Origin: Helicoverpa zea
Lineage: Eukaryota > Arthropoda > Insecta > Lepidoptera > Noctuidae
DNA length: 64,000 bases
NCBI RefSeq assembly: GCF_022581195.2
Contig: NC_061463.1
Span: 6,820,001-6,884,000, forward strand
Reading direction: 5' to 3'
Numbering within the stretch: position 1 is the stretch's first letter; each line of letters opens with the position of its first letter. The notes under the pieces are model-generated. The model searched no databases and had not been told where the DNA came from. It worked only from the letters and a program-made list of their open reading frames with translations. Shown piece by piece: positions 24,047 to 35,078 of this stretch. The position numbers and the translations under genes were made by a program.

Positions 24047-25975
24047 AGCTTTTTCGAATTTAACGCTAACAAAGGCGGAACGTGTAAGCAAAAAGAATCC
24101 TTTTCGGTTTGAAGTTCCAAGGATCCAGCGTTCCAAAATCAATGATAAGGGCTTGCGAACGGCGAGCAAGGGGTGACTCGTCGTAAAAATATAGGACTAC
24201 TAGCATAACTGCGCCAGTTAAATAACGTCTAAGATTAATCTGGTAGATTAATTCATATTGGAACGTTTTCTGGATTCCGAAGAGGATGGGAAATAATGTG
24301 GTTAAGATAGAAACAAGCCATTTAGATCATTAACACCTTAATGACCTTATTTTATTTGGATTCGGCGCAGCATACCTGCTTCCGTAGTTCTCCAACCGAC
24401 GAAATCTCATAGTTATAACATACCTTGCATTCTTTCAGTATTTTCGTTTTTTGGTTCTCCTGAGATCACGATCTCTGGTCGTCCTTCCCTTTACTCACCT
24501 ATATATATCTACGCACTTATACAAAAAGATGAATTGCAATAACCTAAGTAAGTAGGTGCACTGCGTTTCTGGGTTTTGTTCACATTTATTACTTCATCCG
24601 TTAATGTTGTTCCAATAATGTTAACAGAGGACGAGCAGATGACCAATAGAAATACCAAGACATGACTGGCACTCACCTTTAATCGCTAAACGTATTGTTC
24701 TCTTTATGGATAAATAACGGGAAAACAATTTACATAACATCTCAGTGAACATGCTTGTAATTTTTGAAAAGATTAGACTAAAGTAGTACATTTCATACAA
24801 TTTCTTAATTTTAAACCAAAGAATCTTGTGTTGTTTTGTGAGTTTGACAGGAATGTAACGCAGCCCTTTGGCAGCCCTCGACATTTTCCAATGGGTAGCG
24901 CATGCGTGGTCTCGCACTCTTTAATGAGCTCAGCAAAAAAGGTCTACAAAGGGTGAATTCGGTTCGCATAGTCATTTCATGATAAATAGGTATTATCAAT
25001 TTGTGTCAAAACTCACAATATCACATCCAATATCATGATAATATTATGCAATACTTACCTAAACTGCGAAATTACGATAATATCGATGAAAAGTTACCTA
25101 AGTTTCTTTCGAAGCAATTATGAATATCATAATTAATTTCAAAATGAATACGGTGTGCAAATGTTTCTTCGGCTATAGATACCTAGATATTCGACTACGC
25201 TACCTATTCATACTAAGGCAAAATATTGGTTGGTATATAACCGACAGAAATCAGTCTTATCCAATACTAAGCAATCACGCAAATTAATCACTTTTATAAA
25301 ATGCTTATGGTAGGTAGATCCTTCATATTTTTTTATGTAGATGACAAAAGATAAACGAACGGCTTGTACAATGATCATAGCTTACTTAAAAATTAAAATA
25401 TTTTCGAAGAAGGTACGAATGCAGGGAACTTTATCCTAAACCTTTTCCTGTTTGACTAGGTAGGTACCTATGTCGCAATTTCCAACAAACATAAACGCAT
25501 AGACGTCTGCGTTATCGGTGACCATATAAAAAAGACGAATAAAAATTTGCTTCTTTTTGAAGTTGGTTAAGTTCATTTTCCCAAACATATCACATTCAGT
25601 TTAATGTTTCGAAACGAAAACAATCATCATCCATTTCCCAAAAATGTTAGGGTCTTCCAGTCCCACGGAATGAAGGATGAAGCATTGCAGATTGATCGAG
25701 ATCAATCGATCAAAAGGTTAAGCAAAGTTTGGCGCGGTCGGTCTGTGGTGAAAGTAGGTGACCATCTTGACAAAAAAAACGTCAGAACTAACGCCTATTG
25801 TTTGGAAGCCTAACTCGAAAATATTAATTTTGAAAATTATTTCGATACAACTATTTAGGTACTTTTCATCAGTAATATCACAAATAATATACTCATTTTG
25901 TGAATATTTCAAGCGCAATTATTAGTTTATGGTATGGGAGCCCCCTCAAATATTTATAATACCTATATGTTTTGT
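24047..25975. other. Intergenic DNA without recognisable features
   Basis: AT-rich spacer between GGH and the nested SINE/LINE. Frames at 24621-24999 and 25604-25813 are under 100 codons and lack motifs. No terminal inverted repeats or tRNA boxes were seen. Confidence 0.5.
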
Positions 25976-26074
25976 TATAGCGGTTAAAATAGTCAGAAGC
26001 CAGTAAATCTGACACCAGTCTAACCAAGGAGTATTGGGTCGCCCGGGTAACTGGGTTGAGGGGGTCAGATAGGA

Positions 26075-26857
26075 GGGCAAGCCACCATCGTGGCGGTAAG
26101 TCCCCTCTTTGAGGAGTGGCTCGGGAGGAGTCACGGCGCCCTCACGTACCGCATGACACAGGTCCTCACCGGACACGGTTGTTTCGGGAGGTACCTGCAC
26201 CGAATCGGTCGTGAGGAGGCGCCCGGGTGTCACCATTGTGCGGACAGCCCCGAGGACACGGTGGACCACACAGTCCAGGTGTGCCCCGCATGGGAAGGGC
26301 ACCGCCGGGTCCTCGTCGAGGCTTTGGGCGGCGGCGACCTCTCGCGTCCGGCCCTGGTTCAGGCCATGGTCCGGGGCGAGAGGGAATGGGATGCCGTCGC
26401 CTCCTTCTGCGAAGCGGTCATGCTCGAGAAGGAGGAGGCGGAACGCCAGAGAGTACGCACCTCTCATCCCGGCCGCCGCGCTGGACCAGTTAGACACCAT
26501 GGGCGCCGGGTGTCGCGTGATGACTCCCGGCCACCGTAGGCGTGGGTCTGTGGGCGGTGAGTTCGGGTGGCTCATCGTCCCTCTGTCTGCTTAGACGACA
26601 GACCCGTGTCGACGGCGCGCGTTGTTCCACGCGCTCCTCAAAGAGATGTCAGCAACCCCAGCGGGGCCCAGCAGGGCCAAGGCCTGCCGGGGCTGCGGGT
26701 TGTTCGAAAGAAATACCGCGGCCCTGGTACATAAAAGGCCTATGACGGAACACGACGGTTTTTAGTCAGTAAGAGTCTGACACTCCCTCACCGCTGCTAA
26801 CCCACAGCGGGAGGGGTCATTTGATGATTGTTGACGTCGTTAAAAAAAAAAAAAAGA
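26075..26857 (+). mobile_element. 5'-truncated R1-clade-like LINE with poly-A tail and 13-bp duplication
   Basis: The insert is bounded by GGGTCAGATAGGA at 26062-26074 and again at 26858-26870, and ends in a run of about 14 A. It holds only the C-terminal end of the LINE ORF and a roughly 300-bp 3' UTR. That UTR includes 'cgcggccctggtacataaaa' and 'gacactccctcaccgctgct', both shared with the fragment at 56198-56365 (the second also with 42738-42829). GC content is far above the surroundings. Confidence 0.92.
26080..26539 (+). pseudogene. C-terminal zinc-binding domain of an R1-like LINE ORF2
   Basis: The open frame runs from the truncation junction to a stop at 26537-26539. No true start exists; the GTG at 26090 is internal. 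The protein piece reads LTGHGCFGRYLHRIGREE followed by CHHCADSPEDTVDHTVQVC, a C-x2-C-x9-H-x4-C zinc-binding motif typical of the C terminus of R1/TRAS-type LINE reverse transcriptases. RT and endonuclease domains are missing because of 5' truncation, so the copy cannot be active. High GC and charged composition set it apart from host genes. Confidence 0.85.
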
Positions 26858-26977
26858 GGGTCAGATAGGACGGTCGCTCCTTGTAAAGCACTGGTACTCA
26901 GCTACATCCAGTTAGACTGGAAGCCGACCTCAACATATGTAGTTGGGCTCGGAGGATGATGATATAGCGGCAAAATA

Positions 26978-27692
26978 AAATTTGGTACATACATACATCA
27001 TATTTGAACCACTTACTATCACGGTTTTTATGATACAGCTTGGTGACCGAAAACGAAGTCTAAACCAATATGCAAACTAATTCTAGGTATGAATGAACAT
27101 ATGTACATGTATGGAGAATGTACATGAGCACGCTCAGGCACGGACGTTAGTTTCGAAAAGAGTTCGAAAATCTAGTTTTACGAAAACTGTAATGGAGTCT
27201 CGGGTTTCTCTTTGGGTTTAGCTAAAAATCATAATAGGTACCTATGTCACGAAACTTCGAGATGGCACAGTCGACTGAAGCGCCACTGCACTCACTTAAG
27301 TTTCCTCCATGAAACTCACTATGTTGATCCGCAAATAATCCATCTGACCACAACACAACCAACTAAATTACTTACAAAATGTATGGCAACATAGTATGAA
27401 AATAAAACATACTAAATGATAATTGGCAACACTAAAATATACCTCGTCAAAAGAAAAATGCCGCTGCCAAGAAGAAACGTAATGATAAAGGTATTTTGAT
27501 AATAATTATTACTGTTACAATCATCATCTTGTGTACATATACTGAGTGAGTGTTTAATTTTGGTATTAACTTTTGTCCGTTTCAAATATTTTGAACAACT
27601 AATTTGTTGAAAACACTTTGTTTTAGGTTGGTTTTCTGCGTTGACAGTGGAATTCGCGTATTTTCTTTTACAAGTCAAGTACACAATAGAAA
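26978..27692. other. 5' flank of CSN1
   Basis: Intergenic sequence between the nested retroelements and the CSN1 start codon. No TATA box in a convincing position was seen. The last 60 bases before the ATG are the likely 5' UTR and promoter. No other gene is evident. Confidence 0.45.
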
Positions 27693-29315
27693 ATGTTCGA
27701 AATGGTAAGTATATTTGCAATTATGAGTCCTTTGTAGACAGTGATTACATTAATACAGGTAACAAACATAACGATAATGTCTTTATTTTCAGAACACAGC
27801 TGAACCTATGCAGGTGGATGTTCCACCTGAAGATAACGAAAACAATGAAACCGAATGTTATGTGGTTGACAATCCTACTCTGGATCTGGAAACATACGCC
27901 GCTTCTTATACTGGATTTGCTAAACTGTATAGACTGATGTTTGTAGCCGACCATTGTCCTTCCCTCAGATTGGAAGCTCTGAAAATGGCTATTTCCTACG
28001 TCATGACAACATATAACGTAAGCCTTTACCAAACCCTTCACAAAAAACTGGCTGAGGCAGTTGCATCTGCAGGCTTGCCTGATGTTGCCGTACAAATGGG
28101 TTCACAAGATATCCCAGTCCTGGACACTATATGGATTGAATCAAAAACCAAGAAGGCTGCTATAAAGTTGGAAAAATTAGATACAGACCTCAAGAATTAC
28201 AAAACAAATTCAATAAAAGAGAGTATTCGAAGAGGTCATGATGATCTTGGTGACCATTATCTTGATTGTGGTGACCTCACAAGTGCCCTCAAGTGTTACT
28301 CAAGAGCCAGAGATTACTGTACAAGTGGCAAACACATTATAATGATGTGCCTAAATGTTGTGAAAGTTTCAGTGTATCTGCAGAACTGGGCTCACGTTCT
28401 TAACTACGTATCTAAAGCAGAAGGCACTCCAGATTTCAATGAAGTCCCCGGTAAAGACTCTAACCAGTCAATACTGACCCGTTTAAAATGTGCTGCTGGT
28501 CTAGCGGAATTAGCCACCAAGAAGTACAAGTCTGCTGCTAAACACTTCCTAGCAGCCAGCATTGATCATTGTGACTACCCTGAACTTCTTAGCAGCAATA
28601 ATGTTGCCATTTATGGTGGATTGTGTGCACTTGCTACATTTGATCGTTCTGAATTACAAAAGCAAGTCATAGTTAGCAGTTCTTTTAAATTATTTTTAGA
28701 GTTAGAACCGCAGTTACGTGACATAATTTTTAAATTCTATGAATCTAAGTATGCTTCCTGCTTAAGGCTATTGGATGAAATAAGAGATAATCTACTGTTA
28801 GACATGTATTTAGCTCCCCATCTAAACTCACTGTACATGCAAATAAGGAACAGAGCATTGATTCAATACTTCAGTCCATACCTGTCGGCTGACATGCGCT
28901 TGATGGCTGCAGCCTTCAATCGCACTGTTAATGCTCTGGAGGATGAGTTAATGCTTTTAATACTAGATGGCCAGATCCAAGCTCGTATTGATTCCCACAA
29001 CAAAATATTGTATGCTAAAGATGTGGATCAAAGGAGTACTACTTTTGAAAGGAGCCTGGCCATGGGAAAAGAATACCAGCGAAGAACTTCTATGCTTATT
29101 TTACGTGCTGCAATGCTCAAAAATCAAATTCATGTGAAGGTGAGATTTGAAACTTAAAGTTGTTTTATGATTTGAAATAAAAATAGCTATGTGAAATTAA
29201 AAATAATAAAACATGTTTTCAGAATGTTGGCAGAGACACAGGCCCACAAAGTGGTGAAGCACCAGGATCCAGCACCAGCCTCACTCCACGTACATTTGAC
29301 ACAGTGCCGTTGTGA
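27693..29315 (+). CDS. CSN1: COP9 signalosome subunit 1
   Basis: Three plus-strand exons: 27693-27704 (only MFEM), 27793-29139 and 29223-29315. All splice sites are GT-AG in phase 0, and the total is 483 residues. CSN1 is a scaffold subunit of the eight-subunit COP9 signalosome, which removes NEDD8 from cullins and so controls cullin-RING ubiquitin ligases in nucleus and cytoplasm. The sequence shows the subunit hallmark YTGFAKLYRLMFVADHCP and then TPR-like helical repeats (DLGDHYLDCGDLTSALKCYS). A PCI domain covers roughly residues 260-420 and a low-complexity Ser/Gly/Pro tail closes the protein. The length is close to that of animal CSN1 (about 480-525). A single 1.35-kb exon holds nearly the whole protein. 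The ATG at 27808 is in frame but internal. It is convergent with FANCL downstream. Confidence 0.96.
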
Positions 29316-29719
29316 TGAATTTACTCATAGTCTACTTAAAGTTTTGTCGTGACAATTTAAATGCCACTATCAACCAATTTAGAGCAAGCATTTCATACAG
29401 ATGAACATTGTTGGACTTTTTTGTTACTGCTCCTCTCTAATTGGATTTATATTGTCACATGAAATCAGATCTTATTTTTAAAAAGAACTCTTTTTGTGTA
29501 CTGAGTATCTGCTTATGATTTTTTGTTTAATGAGACTGCAGGAGTAGGTCCGCAAAGTTTCAACAGTTTTGCCATTGCAAACTACTGATAATTATTGTTT
29601 TAAGGAAAATGTTTTATCAGCAATCACAGAAACATGAACAGCTGGTGCAAGCATTCTTTCTCAACATTGTTTATACTGAATTATTCTATGTAACCACAAA
29701 ATATTATGTCTACGTAATT

Positions 29720-30480
29720 TTTAATTAAAAAGTAAAAGCATCAATTGTTTCACTTATTCAATACTAGCCGTTTCTCTTGCTTTCACTTGCGTTCCGTGTA
29801 ACCTGCTTTAGCGTACCTGGATTAAATATCGCCTATATCATCTGGGAATAATGTAACTACCCAACTAAAATATTTTTTTAATTTCAATTTCATTGTACTA
29901 CAGTACTTTCAGAGCCTTTTTCGGATCCGGTGCAAACGAATGCGTTTTTCAAGTATAAGTGCTACACCTACCCACATTTCTATACAATGGGTCTTAAAGT
30001 AGTTAGGTACCTATAAAACGCTATTCGATTTCTTGTGTCAGGGGTATTTATGGCGTAGTTGTTTAAGGGTTACGGGGGCGATTATTTTTCGTTTCACACT
30101 AAGATTTTCCGCTATATCGTGCGTGCATAGGTACAGCATTCGGACCCCGAAAAAATTTGTGTCTCGTGCGAGAATAGAGTCCGGAGCACAGCATTTCTAC
30201 CTATTCACAATAAATGTAACGGGTTGCAACCCAACATTTAACATGGCAACTTTTGAAGGACCATCTTAGGAAGTCAGTTTAGGTGTTTATTAAAACCAAA
30301 ACTTCCGGTGTTGGGATAAAATATAGACTGTCGGCCGAGGATACAGACTACCAACATCAATACCTAATTTAAAGTCGCTTCAGTAGTTACGGTGCAAACA
30401 TAAAACACGTGTCCTCTTTATGATAAAGTATAAACCAGCTTCGCCTGTGGTTTCACCCGCGCCCCGTGGGAACTAATTCG
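29720..30480. repeat. Degenerate Helitron-like fragments between CSN1 and FANCL
   Basis: Two decayed pieces show moth Helitron 3'-end wording in minus orientation. One lies near 29765 ('actagccgtttctc') and one near 30435-30480 ('ggtttcacccgcgccccgtgg'). Boundaries are lost. The rest of the stretch is the 3' region of CSN1 and spacer DNA without a recognisable gene. Confidence 0.45.
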
Positions 30481-30646
30481 TTGATAACAAAAATAAATTC
30501 ATCCAGTAGTTTTAGAAACAGTTATAATAGAGCCTCATTATTTGCACCTTTATGCCTACATTATTATTTAGATAGGTATGTAAACAACCACAGCATTGGG
30601 CATCAAATAAACATTAGACATTCAGGTACCATTTTAATTTATTTTA

Positions 30647-32383
30647 TTAACTATCTTTTTCACTGCACGTAATTGGCTGAAGACAAGTTGGACAACTTCC
30701 ATTCGCGACGCCAAAGGCAGGGGGCCGGCTACCAGCACATGCCACTAACCACTGAAAAAAAAAGATAAATAAATTTACAGGCTTTTAACAGCGCCCTAGA
30801 CTCATTTCTCATATCAGGAAATGAGCATGCCACTTATGGGACGGACACGACTGGAGAGACCGATATTAGCATGCTCTTCGGTGCAGGGGTTATCAATCAT
30901 TAACGTCCAGGCTGCCTTGTGAAAGTTTCGAAAACCCACAGTGATAACGGCACAAACTGGGAATCAAACCCGGGACCTCGTGACAGTGTGCTATGTGACA
31001 ACTAGACCAACGGGATAAATATGATGTTACAAGACTTTAAATTGTCACAAAGATTTTGGAAAGAAAGAAATAAACCAAAAATTTTGGAATAAGAATATAA
31101 TTATTAAATTGTGGAATCAGGCTGAAATCCATGACATCAAATGTTAAGAAAAATATTTTTAGTGTTAATTCTGTGAGACAAACCTTGGTACTTCAGAATT
31201 AACACTAAATATATTTTCCTAACATTTAAAGTACCTAAGTATATGATTATTGTGGGTAGGTACAGGTAATAGGTATTATACCTGATACAAACAGGTCCTA
31301 TGGTAATAAACCCCACACAATGAATTTTGACAGAGGGGTAGTGGCAATCCAGGAACATCAGGTAGACTTGTGGATAAACATATTCCACATGCTGCAGAGT
31401 TATCATCTTCACTATCCATTTTTGGAACCTCAGATGTACTTGACGTGGGATGTGGAAATTGACTGAAATCTAAAAACAACATTTTTTTTAAACTAACTTA
31501 TGTAGCAAATGTTTAACTAAGCGCTAAGTATCATAGTAAATTGGAAATTACCAAATATGGCCATAATATTATCGACAATATTTTTATCATGATCCCAATG
31601 GAGAAGCCCTGCCTGTAGCTTATTGTGCCAACACTCTGACTGACCAACAAGGTGAATATTAGTGGCAAAGCCTTCAGGAGTCACCTCCACATGCAGCCAT
31701 GTCCTATCATCTGAAAGATATCTTATTTTTAATTCAAGCTTCTATCTAGCTTGTAACGTTTTAAGCCTCTCTGTAACTTTCACATTAGCTTAACAGGCTG
31801 TACAGTCAGCAGTATTAATACAATCATCAATTCTCTCTTAATAATAATAAAAATGAATGTTATATTCTTGTTACAATAGCACTCCAAACTGACCAAGGAA
31901 TATTCTTCTGTAAGTATCCTTGAATGACTTTACAATTGGTTCCATAACAGTACAAAACTCATCAATATTTTCTAATTCATAAAAATATCTAGCCAGGTCT
32001 TTCACATTCTGATTGAATAACTCAGTAATCTCTGTGATACATCCAAATTCATGTTCATGTGTTGATGAGTTGGGCAAATTTATGTCTGATATAATCAAAT
32101 GTTTAGGGCCTTTGTACTGCACTTTTATTTCGTGTTCTCTATCATCATCCTCTATTACAATTTTCAAGTCTCTCATAGTTTTACCAAAGTACAAGCGAAG
32201 TGTTCCAAGACTGACTATAGTTTTTATTTCATTTAAAATGTTTTCATCAAGCAGGTTCGATTTTACCAGTTGTATAAGTTGTGTATTCTGCTGCAAAGAA
32301 TCGTCTAAACTTTCTAAAACTGATAGTAAATCCAGGTCTTCTTTAGTTTTAGTAGTAGAGCTATTCAGCCCCAGTTTATCCAT
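30647..32383 (-). CDS. FANCL: Fanconi anemia E3 ubiquitin ligase FANCL, short form lacking the N-terminal ELF domain
   Basis: Four minus-strand exons: 31894-32383, 31552-31710, 31282-31469 and 30647-30751. Phases join exactly and give 313 residues. FANCL is the RING-type ligase that monoubiquitinates FANCD2/FANCI in DNA crosslink repair. The RING reads CGICLSTSLP...CQNSLCG.YYHRTCL and ends in the last exon with CPTC, so the zinc ligands are complete. Upstream, RRIFLG...TWLHVEVTPEGF and HWDHDKNIVDNI match the double-RWD (URD) region. Vertebrate FANCL is about 375 residues with an N-terminal E2-like fold (ELF); here the protein starts at the URD, so the ELF appears absent. The start ATG at 32383 is the first in frame; a TTG four codons upstream is not used. 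An unseen upstream exon is possible. Intron 3 carries a tRNA-Asp-like SINE. Confidence 0.93.
30775..31020 (-). repeat. tRNA-Asp-like SINE in FANCL intron 3
   Basis: Read on the minus strand, a tRNA-like head occupies about 30955-31016. The A-box-like segment is GTTGGTCTAGTTGTC, the anticodon-stem region ACTGTCACGAGG contains GTC as in tRNA-Asp, and the B-box-like segment is GGTTTGATTCCC. A non-tRNA body follows towards 30775. It cannot be a functional tRNA because the acceptor stem does not pair. It is unrelated to the other SINE family in the window. Confidence 0.7.
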
Positions 32384-32678
32384 TTTCTTTGGCAAAAATT
32401 ATAAGTGATCTTAGTTCAAATCTTGATTTTCTGCTTCGAACAACGGCAATACCAGAACACCTTATCCTTACTGACTTACGACTTTTGAACCAATAATAGA
32501 TTTGTTTGTTATTGTAGTGATTGACGTTGACGAGACAAGATGATTGCTTGCGCATTGCGCATGGCCATTGGCCGTTTGACAATTTGACATTGTCAAATTT
32601 ATGCTGACAGATAATTAAAGAAAGTTATAAGCATAGACATAATATAGTAAACAGGACTGCGCGTTTTTACCCAAAAAA

Positions 32679-33482
32679 CGAGCCGAGTGAAACAGTTAGT
32701 ACGGAGGCCGTCTGTCCCTTTCTAATAGGGTGACTATGAGATTAAGCTATGTGAGACAAATCCGAAATTGCTAAGATTATTAAACACAGATTGGTATTGA
32801 AATTTTAACTTACGCAGTTTGTGACCTTAAAATACTAATATAGGCTTTTAATAATTAGCGGGAATTAGCAGTATAAAAGCAGGAAGATTCGAAGTGAAGA
32901 CTGTTTTTTTTCTATTTTTGCTTCATATATAGACTGCTCAGCCGTTTATGTCGCCTTTCTTCATTTTTTGGGAAGCTATAACAATAGTACAACAGTTTTA
33001 AAATCCATCACCTATATTTTGACTCATCACAAGAATTCATGGGCACCCTAGTTGTTTGATTTACGAAAATGTTATTATTAGCTAACCTGTGGAACGATAT
33101 ATTGCAACCACAATAGGGTTCACTTTTACAAGTATAAACGAAACACTTTTTCACCATTTTAATAGTTTAAATTGATTTAATACAAAAAATATAAACAAAA
33201 TTTTAAATGCTGATTACGCGCCAAGAATGTTCAGGGTTACCGCTAGAAAATAAAAAAAAGCTAAATCAAAATTTATGTTATTTATGTTTTAAGAATAAAT
33301 ACGAATAAATTAATGCGATTGTTATTAATTTGTTGACTTACAATTGTTAAAATAAGATAAAAATATAAGTGATTCAATTGTTTTTTTGGGAAGACAAAAC
33401 TGTTCATCACAACATTTTTTTATGCTGGCAAGGTGTTAGAAAGAGACAAACGGCCTCCGTTCTAACTATCCCTCTCGGCTCG
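32679..33482. mobile_element. Candidate DNA transposon with ~50-bp inverted repeats
   Basis: The arm at 32679-32728 (begins CGAGCCGAGTGAAACAGTTA, contains ACGGAGGCCGTC) is matched by the imperfect reverse complement at 33434-33482 (ends CTCTCGGCTCG). The roughly 700-bp interior is AT-rich with no transposase. A clear target-site duplication was not found, so the element type is open. It sits just upstream of the FANCL start and could also be part of its promoter region. Confidence 0.6.
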
Positions 33483-33616
33483 GATTTGCCTCTGTGTATT
33501 ATGCAACCAATTTAGTACCTTATTGCGTTGGAATAGAGTTCATTTTCGTAAATATATATTTTGAGCGTGCGCAATCTAGTTTAGTATATTACATCTATGG
33601 TTATAAGTCATTGTAA

Positions 33617-34102
33617 AGCCCCCAGTACACGTTGGCCTGTGTTGGCCCAATCTTTGCAATGCACAAATGTTGGCCACAATCAAATGGTGTTTACACATTG
33701 GCGCATGGCTCATTGCTGCCTGGCAAACCACTTGCGATGGACGTCGAGGTAGTTACGGCTGCGGCTGTTTATTTGTATACTACACTACTATATTTATACT
33801 ATACTGTACTACTATATTTATATTATACTACACTACTATATTTACTACTTTATTTATAGTAGTTATACGCAACACAAAAGTGTACTATCCTCAGCGGCCG
33901 GTGACGAACTAAACATTGGCCGAATGTGTATACACCACACGCCAAGCTGGGCCACGATTCCTTTGATGTGTGCCCAAAAAACCGACAACTCGCCGAATGC
34001 GCGCCAACCTTGACAAATGTCCGCCAACCTGCACCAATACCCCGTGTACACATTGGTGATGGCGTGTATTGGCCGCACTTGGGCCAACGTGTACTGGGGC
34101 CT
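33617..34102. mobile_element. MITE with TAA target duplication (PIF/Harbinger-like)
   Basis: Terminal inverted repeats AGcCCCCAGTACACGTTGGCC at the left and its complement ending ACGTGTACTGGGGCCT at the right are flanked by TAA at 33614-33616 and 34103-34105. A 3-bp TWA duplication suits PIF/Harbinger elements. The interior contains 'ttggcc'-rich text and a TA-rich minisatellite at about 33775-33860. No transposase is encoded. The right end has been copied again by the 457-bp tandem duplication. Confidence 0.75.
33775..33860 (+). repeat. TA-rich minisatellite
   Basis: Imperfect units of 'tatatttatactacactac' type are repeated several times inside the MITE at 33617-34102. Confidence 0.7.
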
Positions 34103-34863
34103 TAACAACCCGAACACCCCACCCGAACGCAGTTTCCTTTTCTCCCCAAGTTTCTCAGTAAAAAAATAAACAATAATAATTAAAAAATCGTGCCAAGGTA
34201 AGGTTGATTGAAAGATATTAATGGAATTTCATTCTGGGTCGAACAAATAAAACTTTTTTATTTATTATGATGGTAGCTCCAGTCGTTCGTCGATCTCCCC
34301 AACGAGCGAAGGGACCGCCTATCTGACCTCCTCAACCCGGGCAATCCGATATCCCTTTTTTATGGGAAATCATTAAAACCCATCATTTTAATTCGTAGGC
34401 CTTTTATTTTACGATTCCTTTGATGTGTGCCCAAAAAACCGACAACTCGCCGAATGCGCGCCAACCTTGACAAATGTCCGCCAACCTGCACCAATACCCC
34501 GTGTACACATTGGTGATGGCGTGTATTGGCCGCACTTGGGCCAACGTGTACTGGGGCCTTAACAACCCGAACACCCCACCCGAACGCAGTTTCCTTTTCT
34601 CCCCAAGTTTCTCAGTAAAAAAATAAACAATAATAATTAAAAAATCGTGCCAAGGTAAGGTTGATTGAAAGATATTAATGGAATTTCATTCTGGGTCGAA
34701 CAAATAAAACTTTTTTATTTATTATGATGGTAGCTCCAGTCGTTCGTCGATCTCCCCAACGAGCGAAGGGACCGCCTATCTGACCTCCTCAACCCGGGCA
34801 ATCCGATATCCCTTTTTTATGGGAAATCATTAAAACCCATCATTTTAATTCGTAGGCCTTTTA
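33954..34863. repeat. 457-bp tandem segmental duplication
   Basis: Unit 1 (33954-34410) and unit 2 (34411-34863) begin with 'acgattcctttgatgtgtgc' and appear identical over all the sequence I compared by eye. They diverge only after 'cgtaggcctttta'. The unit contains the right end of the TAA MITE, about 200 bp of other sequence, and the left part of a SINE with an inserted LINE fragment. Near identity implies a very recent event or an assembly artefact. Confidence 0.92.
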
Positions 34864-35045
34864 GGTACGAGGGCCGCGCTAACTCTTTCGAACAATCCCG
34901 CAGCCCCCATCCGATATCCCTAGGTAGGAATGGTTGCCAGACTTTCTAGCTTTTGACTACCCATAACGACCAAGACCAAGTATCAAAGATGTTCAAATGA
35001 TGGCTGGGAACCACCAATTTAACTTGCTTTCCGAAACTCGGCAGA
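34762..35045 (-). repeat. Diverged SINE interrupted by a LINE 3' fragment
   Basis: SINE text in minus orientation occupies 34762-34812 ('cctatctgacctcctcaacc') and 34921-35045 ('cttttgactacccataacga', 'tgctttccgaaac'). The same left part also exists in the first 457-bp unit. The split point is the LINE fragment at 34813-34908. Confidence 0.75.
34813..34908 (-). mobile_element. Short LINE 3'-end fragment with 12-bp duplication
   Basis: This 96-bp insert lies between two copies of ATCCGATATCCC at 34801-34812 and 34909-34920. On the minus strand it runs from 'gggctgcgggattgttcgaa' through 'gcgcggccctcgtacctaaa' to an A-rich end. It resembles the 3' UTR of the R1-like LINE at 26075-26857. It is a strongly 5'-truncated retrotransposed copy. 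Confidence 0.75.
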
Positions 35046-35078
35046 ACTCTTCATGACAAAATAGTGTCACCCATCCTG

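Larger units (their letters stand above)
25976..26977 (+). repeat. 5'-truncated SINE split by an R1-like LINE
   Basis: SINE sequence occupies about 25992-26074 and 26871-26962, in the same orientation and with the same blocks as 62721-63082 ('gtcagaagccagtaa', 'gacaccagtctaaccaagg', 'ggaagccgacctcaacat', 'gctcggaggatgatg'). Near-identical flanking strings TATAGCGGTTAAAAT (about 25976) and TATAGCGGCAAAAT (about 26963) look like the SINE's own target duplication with one indel. The tRNA-like head is absent. Confidence 0.85.

Noticed and set aside
26211..26594. Arg-rich frames overlapping the R1-like LINE
   Set aside because: They are shadows of the real LINE frame caused by high GC; only the frame with the C-x2-C-x9-H-x4-C motif fits a family.
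31276..31482. A separate small RING protein
   Set aside because: The frame is exon 3 of FANCL and continues with CPTC in the exon at 30647-30751.
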